Source: Massiliimalia timonensis (GTDB lineage: Bacteria > Bacillota > Clostridia > Oscillospirales > Ruminococcaceae). Taken from it: a DNA stretch of 64,000 nucleotides. The stretch covers positions 1,054,001 to 1,118,000 of the forward strand of contig NZ_FYDD01000004.1 in assembly GCF_900186585.1 (NCBI RefSeq), written 5' to 3'. Under the pieces are notes generated by a model. That model was not told the origin of the DNA and made no database searches. It was given only the letters and a program-made list of their open reading frames with translations. Made by a program: the position numbers and the translations under genes. Shown here one piece after another: positions 52,438-61,476 of this stretch (the stretch's first letter is position 1; each line of letters begins with the position of its first letter).

Positions 52438-53184
52438 TTATAAAGCATGCAGGGTTTCCAGCTCTTTGTGGTTGTATTTGACCAAGACGTTGTAAACCAC
52501 GACTGTCAACAGTCCTTCACAGATTGCTAAAGGGATCTGTGTAACCGCAAAGATCCCGGCAAATTTCGCAAGGGAAGCAAGGAAGCCGCCGGTTGCGTCC
52601 GGATGCGCCATGGCAAGCTGAACAGAGGTAACTACATAGGTAAACAGGTCGCCCAATGCCGCGGCAAGAAATACTGCGACAGCGGAGGACGCGCCCAGCT
52701 TTTTGCTGAGTTTGAATATACCGAATGAAACCAAGGGGCCTGCTACCGCCATGGAAAAAGTGTTTGCCCCAAGGGTGCTTAAACCGCCGTGCGCCAGCAA
52801 TAAGGCCTGAAACAGCAAAATGATCACCCCGATCACGGACATGGCGGACGGCCCGAACAGCACCGCGCCCAAGCCGACGCCCGTGGGGTGAGAACAGCTG
52901 CCGCTGACCGACGGGATTTTTAGCGCGGAAAGGACAAACGCAAACGCGCCGCACATTGCCAGCAGGATCAAGTTTTTGGAAGACTGCTTGACTGATTTGG
53001 AGATCGAGAAAAATCCCCATACCAAAAACGGTATACAGACCGCGCCCCATGCAATGGCCCAGCCCGGCTGCAAATAGCCTTCCATGATATGCATTGCCGA
53101 AACCTGAGGCGTAAAAAATACTGCCGCGCACAATACGACAGAGGCAGAAAGCACAAGCTTTTGCCATGTAGTTGTTTTCATCAT
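52438..53184 (-). CDS. cbiM: Cobalt-binding S component CbiM
   Basis: 248 residues. The N-terminal signal segment ends before [12 protein letters not shown]. The MHIMEG motif becomes the mature N-terminus that coordinates cobalt. Six further hydrophobic helices, with [19 protein letters not shown]. First gene of cbiMNQO. Controlled by the cobalamin riboswitch and terminator just upstream. Confidence 0.95.
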   Translation of the reverse strand: MMKTTTWQKLVLSASVVLCAAVFFTPQVSAMHIMEGYLQPGWAIAWGAVCIPFLVWGFFSISKSVKQSSKNLILLAMCGAFAFVLSALKIPSVSGSCSHPTGVGLGAVLFGPSAMSVIGVIILLFQALLLAHGGLSTLGANTFSMAVAGPLVSFGIFKLSKKLGASSAVAVFLAAALGDLFTYVVTSVQLAMAHPDATGGFLASLAKFAGIFAVTQIPLAICEGLLTVVVYNVLVKYNHKELETLHAL

Positions 53185-53224
53185 TGTAAAACAACCCCTT
53201 TCTTATCAATTTGTTGTGCATGCG

Positions 53225-53261
53225 AAAAAATAAAACCCCAAGGAGTATTCCTCAGGGTTTT
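53225..53261 (-). terminator. Riboswitch-controlled terminator before cbiM
   Basis: AAAACCCTGAGGA/TCCTTGGGGTTTT-type hairpin, followed on the minus strand by ATTTTTT. It lies between the riboswitch and the cbiM start. Confidence 0.85.
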
Positions 53262-53324
53262 CTGCATTACAAAATATTGTCAAAATCCTGCGATCTTGAC
53301 AGTTTCCATGCAGACTATACCCTT

Positions 53325-53545
53325 CATACACTGTGAAGTTACAGCCATCCGCTGTGCGGAAAATAACGGCAGATATCCCGACTTAGGCTTCTTTGTCCGC
53401 TTTCGCCTTCCCAGCTTATCGCCAGTGGCTGGCAGGAGCATGCTCCCGCCGGAAAGCTTCCTCAGCCATTACGGTAGCAGGACTGTCCAGGATTTGCACC
53501 TGAGTTCCCTTTTAAGAAATGCAGAGTTATCATCCGCATTTCACC
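53325..53545 (-). promoter_or_regulatory. Cobalamin riboswitch controlling cbiMNQO
   Basis: On the minus strand: GGGAACTCAGGTGCAAATCC (near 53509-53490), then CTGCTACCGT, GCCACTGG, and the B12-box-like AAGTCGGGATATCTGCCG (53385-53368). These are the conserved core blocks of cobalamin riboswitches in the correct order. When cobalamin binds, the downstream terminator should form and cobalt import should fall. Confidence 0.93.
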
Positions 53546-53591
53546 GTTATTCAACTGATTGATAATTTTAGTTTCATTCTTTCGCATTTTC

Positions 53592-53620
53592 AGTGTAGCA
53601 TGACAAGGCCTTCCTGTCAA
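53592..53620 (-). promoter_or_regulatory. Promoter of the cbiMNQO transcript
   Basis: TTGACA (53620-53615), 17-base spacer, TGC-TACACT (-10 at 53597-53592) on the minus strand. Confidence 0.85.
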
Positions 53621-53642
53621 TCAGGATTTTGAAACGGATTCC

Positions 53643-53671
53643 TTGACAGTGGACAGCGGATAAGCTACAAT
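53643..53671 (+). promoter_or_regulatory. Promoter of the cbiD transcript
   Basis: TTGACA (53643-53648), 17-base spacer, TACAAT (53666-53671). The two divergent promoters are only about 20 bases apart. Confidence 0.88.
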
Positions 53672-53677
53672 AAGGTT

Positions 53678-53855
53678 GGATAAATGAGGGGCAGTATCCG
53701 GGGAAGTCAGGTGGGAATCCTGCGCAAGTCCGTTACTGTGTCTGCTTTTTGCAGTAAGCCAGATCGCCGGGCCGCTCATTTCACAGCTTTGCGGTCACCA
53801 AAGCTTGTGGAGCAGGAAAGAACGGGCGGATTCTGCCTGTCTGTCAGATTCGATT
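53678..53855 (+). promoter_or_regulatory. Cobalamin riboswitch controlling the cbiD operon
   Basis: GGGAAGTCAGGTGGGAATCC at 53701-53720, then GCGCAAGTCCGTTACTGT, and a shortened B12 box AAGCCAGATCGCC (53756-53768). The core matches cobalamin riboswitches, though the box departs from consensus more than in the divergent copy. A terminator follows immediately. Confidence 0.88.
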
Positions 53856-53858
53856 CAG

Positions 53859-53895
53859 ACTCCATTCGGTGATTTTCATTGAATGGAGTTTTTTT
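53859..53895 (+). terminator. Riboswitch-controlled terminator before cbiD
   Basis: ACTCCATTC/GAATGGAGT (53859-53889) with TTTTTTT; ends 12 bases before the cbiD start. Confidence 0.9.
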
Positions 53896-53906
53896 AGAGG
53901 TTTATC

Positions 53907-55046
53907 ATGGAACTTTATCTTGACCCAATGCATCCCGGCTTGCGCTATGGTTATACCACCGGGACCTGTGCGGCGCTTGCGGCAAAAGCGGCGGCGCAGG
54001 CGTTGCTTTCCGGGAAGATTCCGGATTCGGTCAGCGTCCGCACGCCAAAAGGGATCACGGTCTGTGTGCCGGTAGAGAAGGGAACACTGCAAAACGGTGC
54101 GGCAGTCTGCGCGGTCCGAAAAGACAGCGGCGACGATCCGGATATTACCAACGGGGTGCTGGTATACGCAGAAGTAAAACAGGCTCCCGGCGAAGAAGTG
54201 CGGGTCGACGGCGGCATTGGCGTTGGCCGTGTGACAAAAAAGGGGCTTGCCTGTCCGGTAGGGGAGGCCGCTATCAATCCCGGCCCGCGGGAGCAGATCC
54301 GCCATGCCGTGTTAGCGGCAGCCGAGGAACTTGAGAGTGTCGGCGGGTTTGAGGTGGTGATCTCTATCCCTGAGGGAGAACGTCTTGCGAAGAGAACCTT
54401 TAATCCCCGCCTTGGGATCGAGGGCGGCCTTTCTATTTTAGGGACAAGCGGTATTGTGGAACCGATGAGCGACGCGGCGCTGCTGGAATCGATACGGTTG
54501 GAGATCAAGGTGCTTCACGCAGCCGGAAACGAACGCCTGTTGATCACTCCGGGGAATTATGGGGAAACCTTTGTGAAACAGCAGATGGGGTTGTTTGACG
54601 CTCCCATGGCGCAGTGCAGTAACTTTATCGGTGACACACTGGATATTTTACACCGGGAAGGGATCAAAGGGATTCTATTAGTTGGGCATATTGGAAAGCT
54701 TATCAAGGTGGCCGGCGGTATGATGAACACCCACTCCAAATACGGGGACTGCCGCATGGAGATTCTCTGCGCATATGCGGCGCTTTTTGGCGTGCCGCAG
54801 GGAAGCCTGCGAAGAATGATGGAAAGCGTCACTACGGAGGCGGCGTTGGACGTATTGAAGGAAACCGATAAGTTGGAGCCGGTGATGGATGCGGTGACCC
54901 AAAAGATAGCACAGGAGGTAAAACGCCGCGCCCCCGAGCTGCCGGCGGAACTGGTTTTATTTTCCCAGACTCACGGGACAGTAGGGAAAACGGCTGGCGC
55001 GGATAGAATGATCGCTTTGTTTCGTGAATTACGAGAAGAGAGGTAA
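53907..55046 (+). CDS. cbiD: Cobalt-precorrin-5B (C1)-methyltransferase CbiD
   Basis: The 379-residue protein has RYGYTTGTCAALAAKAAAQ at the N-terminus, RVTKKGLACPVGEAAINPGPR, LGIEGGLSILGTSGIVEPMS and HIGKLIKVAGGMMNTHSKYGD, all CbiD signatures. Adds the C1 methyl group using AdoMet. First gene of the riboswitch-controlled synthesis operon. Confidence 0.95.
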   Translation: MELYLDPMHPGLRYGYTTGTCAALAAKAAAQALLSGKIPDSVSVRTPKGITVCVPVEKGTLQNGAAVCAVRKDSGDDPDITNGVLVYAEVKQAPGEEVRVDGGIGVGRVTKKGLACPVGEAAINPGPREQIRHAVLAAAEELESVGGFEVVISIPEGERLAKRTFNPRLGIEGGLSILGTSGIVEPMSDAALLESIRLEIKVLHAAGNERLLITPGNYGETFVKQQMGLFDAPMAQCSNFIGDTLDILHREGIKGILLVGHIGKLIKVAGGMMNTHSKYGDCRMEILCAYAALFGVPQGSLRRMMESVTTEAALDVLKETDKLEPVMDAVTQKIAQEVKRRAPELPAELVLFSQTHGTVGKTAGADRMIALFRELREER

Positions 55047-55049
55047 AAG

Positions 55050-55757
55050 ATGATAAAAGGTAAATTATATGGAATCGGAGTAGGTCCGGGAGACCCGGAG
55101 CTGATGACATTAAAGGCTGTGCGCATCATCACTGAATGCGATATGGCCGCAGGCCCTTTGGCCAACGGTGAAAACCAAACTGCTTTTGAAATCGCCACAA
55201 AGGCTGTGCCGGAACTGGAAGAGAAGCCGTTTTTATCCGTTCCCATGCCGATGACGAGGGATTTGGAAGAAGCGAATAAAAACCGTGACCGCGCGGCAAA
55301 AATGATCATAGAAGAATTATCAAAAGGCAAGGATATCGCTTTTTTAACGCTAGGGGACCCTACGGTTTATTCTACCTACCTGTATCTTCACCAACGGGTA
55401 AGAAAGGCAGGATATGACTCGCAGATCATTCCGGGAGTTCCTTCCTTTTGCGCTGCGGCCGCCGCACTGGAAACCAGCTTAGTGGAGGGGAAGGAGCCGC
55501 TGGTGATCGTACCGGGGTCTTATGAATGTACGGAAGAGATGCTGTCCGTTCCCGGCAATAAGGTGCTGATGAAGACCGGGCGGGCTTTCGAAGAGGTAAA
55601 AGGCTTATTAAAAAAACATGGGCTGTTTGATCAGACCCAGATGGCGGAACAGTGCGGCATGGAGGGTGAACGCGTGTATCACACGCTGGATGAAGCGCCG
55701 CAGAATCCGCATTATTTTTCCGTTTTACTGGTAAAACCGGGACAGGAGGAAGCGTAA
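55050..55757 (+). CDS. cbiL: Cobalt-precorrin-2 C20-methyltransferase CbiL
   Basis: The 235-residue tetrapyrrole methylase fold has YGIGVGPGDPELMTLKA (N-terminal GxGPGD loop), LGDPTVYSTYLY and IIPGVPSFCAAAAALE. The stop overlaps the next start (TAATG). Confidence 0.93.
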   Translation: MIKGKLYGIGVGPGDPELMTLKAVRIITECDMAAGPLANGENQTAFEIATKAVPELEEKPFLSVPMPMTRDLEEANKNRDRAAKMIIEELSKGKDIAFLTLGDPTVYSTYLYLHQRVRKAGYDSQIIPGVPSFCAAAAALETSLVEGKEPLVIVPGSYECTEEMLSVPGNKVLMKTGRAFEEVKGLLKKHGLFDQTQMAEQCGMEGERVYHTLDEAPQNPHYFSVLLVKPGQEEA

Positions 55758-56506
55758 TGGTTTATTTTGTTGGAGCTGGGTGTGGCGCACCGGATCTGAT
55801 CACTGTGCGCGGCCAGCGATTGCTTTCTCAGGCGGATGTCATCATTTATGCCGGGTCGTTAGTGAACCCGCAGCTTTTGCAGGAAGCAAAGGATGGCTGT
55901 CAAATCTATAACAGCGCTTCCATGACGCTGGAAGAGGTTTTTTCCGTGATGAAACAGGCGGAGCTGGACGGGAAAACGACGGTACGGCTTCATACCGGGG
56001 ATCCTTGCTTATATGGGGCGATTCGGGAGCAGATGGACCTGCTTGAGAGGGAGAGCATCAGCTATGATGTGGTGCCCGGCGTCAGTTCTTTCTGTGGGGC
56101 CGCCGCCGCGCTTCGGGCGGAATACACTCTGCCGGATGTGTCGCAGACGGTGATCATCAGCCGGATGACAGGCAGAACCCCGGTGCCGGAGCGGGAATCT
56201 ATTGCCCGTTTGGCGGAGCACCAGTCCACCATGGTGCTGTTTTTAAGCGCAGGATTGCTTTCAGAGCTAAGCCGGGAGCTGATTGCAGGCGGCTATCCCA
56301 AGGATACGCCTGCCGCGATCGTTTACAAGGCAAGCTGGGAGGACGAAAAGGTGTGCCGGTGTACGGTGGAGACCTTGGCGCAAACAGCACAGGAACAGGG
56401 GATCACAAAAACTGCGCTTATCACCGTGGGGCGTTTTTTGGAGGGCGGTTACTCCCGCTCCAAACTGTACGACCCGCAGTTTACCCATGAGTTCCGGAAG
56501 GGATAG
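55757..56506 (+). CDS. cbiF: Cobalt-precorrin-4 C11-methyltransferase CbiF
   Basis: The 249-residue methylase has FVGAGCGAPDLITVRGQRLL, the HTGDPCLYGAIREQ loop and DVVPGVSSFCGAAAAL, followed by VIISRMTGRTPVPERE, which is characteristic of CbiF/CobM. Coupled to cbiL. Confidence 0.93.
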   Translation: MVYFVGAGCGAPDLITVRGQRLLSQADVIIYAGSLVNPQLLQEAKDGCQIYNSASMTLEEVFSVMKQAELDGKTTVRLHTGDPCLYGAIREQMDLLERESISYDVVPGVSSFCGAAAALRAEYTLPDVSQTVIISRMTGRTPVPERESIARLAEHQSTMVLFLSAGLLSELSRELIAGGYPKDTPAAIVYKASWEDEKVCRCTVETLAQTAQEQGITKTALITVGRFLEGGYSRSKLYDPQFTHEFRKG

Positions 56507-56511
56507 GAGCC

Positions 56512-57525
56512 GTGAAGCTGGCAGGAATTGGTTTTACTGAAACAGGAAAGGGCTTGCTGGAGCGGTTTTCGGACCTGTTTGGCAAAGATTTGGACAGGTA
56601 TGAGATCAACGGCGTTCGGCAGGATATCAAAACGGTAACAGGGCTATCAGAATTTGCCCGGATTGGATTTGAAAAATATGACGGGCTGATCTTTGTGGGC
56701 GCCTGCGGGATCGCAGTGCGGGCGATCGCCCCCTTTTTGCAGAGCAAAACCGTTGATCCTGCAGTTTTAGTGATTGACGAACAGGGAAGGTTTGTGATCC
56801 CGGTGGCGTCGGGGCACCTTGGCGGCGCGAACCGGCTGGCAGAGCAGACCGCCTGTTTTCTGGGCGGGACTGCGGTGATCACCACCGCGACGGACATCAA
56901 CCGGGTATTTGCAGTGGACAGCTGGGCAAAGGAACAACATCTTTGGATTCGGACGCCGGAACAGATCAAAACAGTTTCTGCCGCCCTGCTGCGGGGGGAA
57001 GCGGTGGGCTTTGTATCCGAATATCCGTGGTGCGGAGCGCTTCCGCCGGGGGTTCGGGAAACGGAAAAAGCGCAGGTGGGGCTCTGTATCAGCGCACAGC
57101 AAAAGTTCCCCTTTGCGAACACGCTGCTGCTGACGCCTAGACCCTATGTGCTGGGGATCGGATGCCGTAAGGGGATTTCCCGGGAAATTTTGGAAGAACA
57201 GATTGCAAAGGCTCTTTTCCATGCAGACATAGAACGGGAAATGCTTCGGGCAGTCTGCTCGGTCGACCGAAAGCAGGACGAACCGGCCTTGGTGAGTTGG
57301 TGCAGGGAGCATAGACTGCCGTTTCTCTGTTATTCCGCACGGGAGCTTTCCGAAGTGGAGGGGGAATTTTCCTCGTCGGATTTCGTAAAGCGGACTGTAG
57401 GAACGGAAAATGTCTGCGAACGCGCGGCGGTGCTGGGAAGCGGAGGAAAACTGATCCTTCCTAAGTTTTCCGGGCAGGGCGTAACGGTGGCGGCCGCGGA
57501 ATGTGAAGTGAAAATAAAATTTTGA
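56512..57525 (+). CDS. cbiG: Cobalt-precorrin 5A hydrolase CbiG
   Basis: The 337-residue protein starts at GTG just after AGGAG. Contains FVGACGIAVRAIAPFL, IPVASGHLGGANRLAEQ (central CbiG signature) and the C-terminal domain opening YVLGIGCRKGISREILEEQI. It opens the delta-lactone and releases the C20 fragment in the anaerobic route. Confidence 0.93.
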   Translation: MKLAGIGFTETGKGLLERFSDLFGKDLDRYEINGVRQDIKTVTGLSEFARIGFEKYDGLIFVGACGIAVRAIAPFLQSKTVDPAVLVIDEQGRFVIPVASGHLGGANRLAEQTACFLGGTAVITTATDINRVFAVDSWAKEQHLWIRTPEQIKTVSAALLRGEAVGFVSEYPWCGALPPGVRETEKAQVGLCISAQQKFPFANTLLLTPRPYVLGIGCRKGISREILEEQIAKALFHADIEREMLRAVCSVDRKQDEPALVSWCREHRLPFLCYSARELSEVEGEFSSSDFVKRTVGTENVCERAAVLGSGGKLILPKFSGQGVTVAAAECEVKIKF

Positions 57526-57539
57526 AAAGGATAGGACGG

Positions 57540-58277
57540 ATGGGAAAATTATCGGTGATCGGGCTGGGCCCCGGCGGGGTATCTGGGATGACACGGCAGG
57601 CTTTTGAGGCATTGCAAGGCTGTGAGCTTGTTGTCGGATACCCGGTTTATCTGGATTTGATCCGGGAAGACTTCCCGGAAAAAGAATATTTCAGCACTCC
57701 GATGAAACAGGAGATAGAACGCTGCCGGAAAGCGGTCGAAGAGGCGCTTGCGGGAAAACAGGTAGCGCTCTTGTGCAGCGGGGACGCCGGGGTCTACGGG
57801 ATGGCAGGCCCGGTTTTAGAACTTTCAGAAGAATATCCGCCGGTGGAGATCGAGGTGATCTCCGGGGTGACTGCGGCGTGCGCAGGGGCGGCCGTATTAG
57901 GCGGAGCTTTGATGCATGACTTCGCGGTTATCAGCTTAAGCGATCTGCTCACTCCCTGGGATTTGATTGAAAAGAGGCTTTCCTTGGCGGCACAGGGAGA
58001 TTTTTGCATTGCCCTTTATAATCCATCCAGCCGCAAGCGAAAGGATCATTTGAAAAGGGCATGTGATATTCTGTTACGGACCCGTGAGCCGGAAACCGTT
58101 TGTGGGATCGTCCGGCAGATCGGACGGGAAGAGCAGGAGAAGCGGATCTTGCCATTAAAGGATTTACGGGATACAGAGGTAGATATGTTTACCACTGTAT
58201 TTATTGGAAATTCCCAAACGAAACAAGTTGGGGAATGGATGGTAACGCCACGCGGCTACCATCTTGGAAAGGGCTGA
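57540..58277 (+). CDS. cbiH: Cobalt-precorrin-3B C17-methyltransferase CbiH
   Basis: About 245 residues from ATG 57540 (AAAGGATAGG upstream; TTG 57522 is earlier but lies before the Shine-Dalgarno). VIGLGPGGVSGMTRQAFEAL, LCSGDAGVYGMAGPVLEL and ALYNPSSRKRKDHLKRACDIL are CbiH/CobJ hallmarks. Performs ring contraction. Confidence 0.93.
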   Translation: MGKLSVIGLGPGGVSGMTRQAFEALQGCELVVGYPVYLDLIREDFPEKEYFSTPMKQEIERCRKAVEEALAGKQVALLCSGDAGVYGMAGPVLELSEEYPPVEIEVISGVTAACAGAAVLGGALMHDFAVISLSDLLTPWDLIEKRLSLAAQGDFCIALYNPSSRKRKDHLKRACDILLRTREPETVCGIVRQIGREEQEKRILPLKDLRDTEVDMFTTVFIGNSQTKQVGEWMVTPRGYHLGKG

Positions 58278-58284
58278 TGGGGCA

Positions 58285-59499
58285 ATGAAAAAACTGCTGA
58301 TTTTTTCCGGTACCACAGAGGGGCGGCTGCTTGCGGGAAGCCTGTGCCGGGCGGGACATCATGTCACAGTCAGCGTGGCGACCAAATATGGAAAGGAACT
58401 GGCCTTTTCTGAAGCGGGGTACCGGGTGTGGACCGGTCGGCTGGACAGGGAAGAAATGGAAGAAAAACTAAAAGCCGAACGCTTTGATGCGGTGATCGAT
58501 GCGACCCACCCCTATGCTGTGCAGGTGACAGAAAACTTAAAGTCGGCTTGTGAAGCGCTGGGCATATCCTATTACCGCCTCAAACGCATGGAAACTTCAG
58601 CAAAGGAAGCGGTATATGTATCCTCCCCGGCAGAGGCGGTCCAGTATTTGGAGCAGACTTCAGGCAAGGTTTTGCTGACAACAGGAGCAAAGGAGCTCAG
58701 TGCATATGCGTCGCTTTCCGGCTTTTCCGACCGGGTTTATGCGCGAGTCCTGCCCTGTGTGGAATCCATTGAAGCATGCCAAGGCTGTGGACTAATGGGC
58801 GGGCATATCCTTGCTATGCAGGGGCCGTTTTCCGAAGAGATGAATTTGGCGGTTCTGCGGCAGATAAACGCCGAATTTTTGGTGACCAAATCGTCCGGGA
58901 CGGCAGGCGGTTTTGATGAAAAGGTACGGGCGGCAAAGAGGGCCGGAGCAGTCGTGATCGTGATTGGGCGCACTCAACAGGAAACCGGATTTTCCATGGA
59001 AGAATTGTGCGGTTTATTTGGGGTGTGCCAAGAACTGGCCCCTCCCGCTTACTTTCCGATGTTCTTCTCGTTACAGGGGAAAAGGATTTTAGTGGTCGGG
59101 GCCGGGGCTATTGCGGCACGGCGCATCCAAACCTTGAAGCGGTTTGGATGCTATATCACTGTGGTGGCGACCCGTCTTTCCGATCCGGTGCGTGCCATGG
59201 CGGACCGGATCTATGAACGGGAATTTGCAGATAGTGACTGCGGGGGCATGTATTTCGTATTAGCCGCTACCAATGACCGGGCGGTGAACCACCATATTGT
59301 TTCCCTTTGCAGGAACCGAGGGATTTTAGTAAATGCCGCGGACTGCAAAGAGGAATGCGACTTTTATTTTCCGGCGGTTGCGGAGCATGACGGGCTGGTA
59401 TTTGGGATTTGCTCATCAGGGGCAGATCACCGAAAGGTAAAACAGGCGGCGAATTTTCTGCGTAGGGAGTTTGGGCGAAAACAGGAGGGCTTGGAATGA
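58285..59499 (+). CDS. CbiJ-SirC fusion: precorrin-6A reductase plus precorrin-2 dehydrogenase
   Basis: About 404 residues from ATG 58285. Residues 1-250 are CbiJ (LIFSGTTEGRLLAG, DATHPYAVQVTENL, GAKELSAYA, KSSGTAGGFDEKVRAA). A linker follows, then residues about 260-400 form a Met8/SirC-type domain: YFPMFFSLQGKRILVVGAGAIAARRI and AATNDRAVNHHI, with the Asp/NAD-binding pattern of sirohydrochlorin-forming dehydrogenases. One gene therefore covers an early and a late reductive/oxidative step. The two domains are usually separate genes. Confidence 0.9.
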   Translation: MKKLLIFSGTTEGRLLAGSLCRAGHHVTVSVATKYGKELAFSEAGYRVWTGRLDREEMEEKLKAERFDAVIDATHPYAVQVTENLKSACEALGISYYRLKRMETSAKEAVYVSSPAEAVQYLEQTSGKVLLTTGAKELSAYASLSGFSDRVYARVLPCVESIEACQGCGLMGGHILAMQGPFSEEMNLAVLRQINAEFLVTKSSGTAGGFDEKVRAAKRAGAVVIVIGRTQQETGFSMEELCGLFGVCQELAPPAYFPMFFSLQGKRILVVGAGAIAARRIQTLKRFGCYITVVATRLSDPVRAMADRIYEREFADSDCGGMYFVLAATNDRAVNHHIVSLCRNRGILVNAADCKEECDFYFPAVAEHDGLVFGICSSGADHRKVKQAANFLRREFGRKQEGLE

Positions 59500-60335
59500 T
59501 ACAGGGACAATGCGGTCAGGAATTTCCCCAAAGAGTTATTTGGCTGACCGAAACATTCCGCTGGCAGGCGGCTTACGATAAGCTGGCAGAGCATGGGATA
59601 TTATCCGTCCACCTTCCTTTAACGGCCAGCCGTCCTTTGACTCATAACACCTTGTTGTGGCAGGCCGTTTGTCAAATCAAGCAATATGATTGGCTGATTT
59701 TTCCGGATGCAGAAGAAGCGGAATTGTTTTTTGATATGCTGCTGCAGTGCCGGACAGATGTGCGGGCCTTGGGACACATCAAACTGCTGGCTGGAAACCA
59801 AGAAGCGGAACAGGCTGTTAGGAAACGCGGGGTATTTTGCGCGTTTCCTCCTTGTGAAACGCAAGAGGAAACGGTGCGGAAAATGGCGGAACAGTCCTGC
59901 CGCAGAGAACGGGCGCTGGTCCTTTCCGGGCAGCATAAGGCGCCCGGACTGCTTTGTGCATGCTCTCGATATGGGATCGCGTTTGACGAAGTACCTGTGT
60001 GCCAAATGGTACGGACAGGGAAAAAATTAGATCTGCTCATGCCTGATGATTTTTTGGTGGCTGACCTGCCGCAGGCGGTGGAGGCCGTGTGCGGCCAGCT
60101 TTCCCAGCAAGAACGAGGAAAACACATACTCATCGCGCTGACAGAAGGCGCGGGATCTGCGGCACAGCAGGCGGGATTTATGGTGTTAAGGCTTTCCAAA
60201 AAAAGCGTGCCGGCATTGCTGAAATTGTTCCAGACAAAGGGAGGAGAAACGCATGAAACAACGACGGATCTATCTGGTCGGAGCCGGGATGGGGACATTG
60301 CTCTCCCTGACCGGACAGGCGAAACAGGCGATTGA
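59496..60335 (+). CDS. Uroporphyrinogen-III synthase-like protein (HemD-like, divergent)
   Basis: About 279 residues. Two Rossmann-like halves fit the HemD fold: RVIWLTETFRWQAAYDKLAEHGI and WLIFPDAEEAELFFDML in one, ERALVLSGQHKAPGLL and HILIALTEGAGSAAQQAGF in the other. Sequence identity to HemD is low, so the assignment rests on fold pattern and the tetrapyrrole neighbours. The frame runs 83 bases into cbiET before a stop. Its natural end, by comparison, is near LLKLFQTKGGE, and the extra tail looks accidental. Confidence 0.6.
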   Translation: MIQGQCGQEFPQRVIWLTETFRWQAAYDKLAEHGILSVHLPLTASRPLTHNTLLWQAVCQIKQYDWLIFPDAEEAELFFDMLLQCRTDVRALGHIKLLAGNQEAEQAVRKRGVFCAFPPCETQEETVRKMAEQSCRRERALVLSGQHKAPGLLCACSRYGIAFDEVPVCQMVRTGKKLDLLMPDDFLVADLPQAVEAVCGQLSQQERGKHILIALTEGAGSAAQQAGFMVLRLSKKSVPALLKLFQTKGGETHETTTDLSGRSRDGDIALPDRTGETGD

Positions 60336-61476
60336 AGAAAGCGAGATCTTGTTCGGCGCGGCGCGGTTGCTTGCTCCCTATCAGGAACTGGGAAGGTGTG
60401 TAGAGCCCATTTATCAGGCGGGAAAAATTGCGGAATATCTTGACGCGCATCCCGATATTCGGACCGCGGCGGTACTGCTGTCTGGAGATATAGGCTTTTA
60501 CAGCGGAGCAAAACAGCTTGCGGATGCGTTTAAAAATGAGGAAGTGGTAGGAATACCCGGGATCAGCTCGGTGCAGTATTTTTTTGCAAAGCTTCAGCTT
60601 CCTTGGGAGTCGGTCCATCTGATGAGCCTGCACGGCAGAGAACAAAATCTGCTGGCGGCCCTGCGGCGGCATCCGAAAATTTTCCTTTTGACCGGAACGG
60701 ATCACAGTGTGAATGTGATATGCGGAATGCTTTGCCGGTATGGGTATGGACAGGCAAAGATCGTTGTAGGAGAGAACCTTTCTTATCCGGAAGAGCGTTT
60801 CCTGCACGGGACGGCAAAAGAATTTGCCCGGCTTGAAACAGCGCCGCTGAGCGTGATGCTGATCGAACGGGCGGAGGATTCGGAACATCCGGCAGTGCCG
60901 GGAATTGACGACCGGGAATTTATCCGGGGCAAGGTGCCGATGACCAAAAGCGAGGTGCGCAGTGTTTCCATTTCCAAACTTCGGTTATGCCGGAATGACG
61001 TCGTGTATGATATTGGTGCGGGAACTGGGTCTGTTTCGGTAGAAGCGGCGCTGATCGCAGAGCAAGGGCAGGTGTATGCTGTGGAATACCAGCCGGAAGC
61101 GGTGTCGCTGATCCGGCAGAATGCGGAGAAATTTGGCTGTAGCAACGTACATGTGGTAAAGGGAAAGGCCCCGGAAGCGCTGGAACCGCTGCCACCGCCG
61201 ACCCGGGTGTTTATTGGCGGAAGCTCCGGGAATTTACAGGGGATTTTTAGATGTTTAACCGAGAAAACGGGCTTTTTTAGGCTTGTACTGAACGCCGTTA
61301 CGCTGGAAACCCTGCAGGGGGCCGTAACGTATTTGGAACAGCTTGGCTTTTCTGACACGGAAATTGTGCAGGTGGCGGTGACTGACCTGAAAACGGTAGG
61401 GAAATACCATATGATGGATGCGAAAAACCCGGTTTTTATCGTTAAATCGGTTTGGAACAAGAAGGAGGAAATGTGA
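60253..61476 (+). CDS. cbiET: CbiE-CbiT fusion: precorrin C5,15-methyltransferase
   Basis: The 407-residue protein has CbiE at residues about 1-205 (IYLVGAGMGTLLSLTGQAKQAI, LLSGDIGFYSGAKQL) and CbiT at 215-405 (MTKSEVRSVSISKLRL, DIGAGTGSVSVEAALI and FIGGSSGNLQGIF). Equivalent to CobL. Methylates C5 and C15 and removes the acetate carboxyl. Starts at ATG after GGAGAAAC, inside the end of the HemD-like frame. Confidence 0.94.
   Translation: MKQRRIYLVGAGMGTLLSLTGQAKQAIEESEILFGAARLLAPYQELGRCVEPIYQAGKIAEYLDAHPDIRTAAVLLSGDIGFYSGAKQLADAFKNEEVVGIPGISSVQYFFAKLQLPWESVHLMSLHGREQNLLAALRRHPKIFLLTGTDHSVNVICGMLCRYGYGQAKIVVGENLSYPEERFLHGTAKEFARLETAPLSVMLIERAEDSEHPAVPGIDDREFIRGKVPMTKSEVRSVSISKLRLCRNDVVYDIGAGTGSVSVEAALIAEQGQVYAVEYQPEAVSLIRQNAEKFGCSNVHVVKGKAPEALEPLPPPTRVFIGGSSGNLQGIFRCLTEKTGFFRLVLNAVTLETLQGAVTYLEQLGFSDTEIVQVAVTDLKTVGKYHMMDAKNPVFIVKSVWNKKEEM

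Noticed and set aside
52517-53221. 234-codon minus-strand frame overlapping cbiM
   Set aside because: It is an alternative frame of cbiM; cbiM has the MHIMEG motif and membrane pattern, and this frame is Arg/Ser/Cys-rich noise.
56767-57612. 281-codon minus-strand frame opposite cbiG
   Set aside because: Antisense shadow of a GC-rich gene; Pro/Arg/His-rich, no Shine-Dalgarno, no motif.
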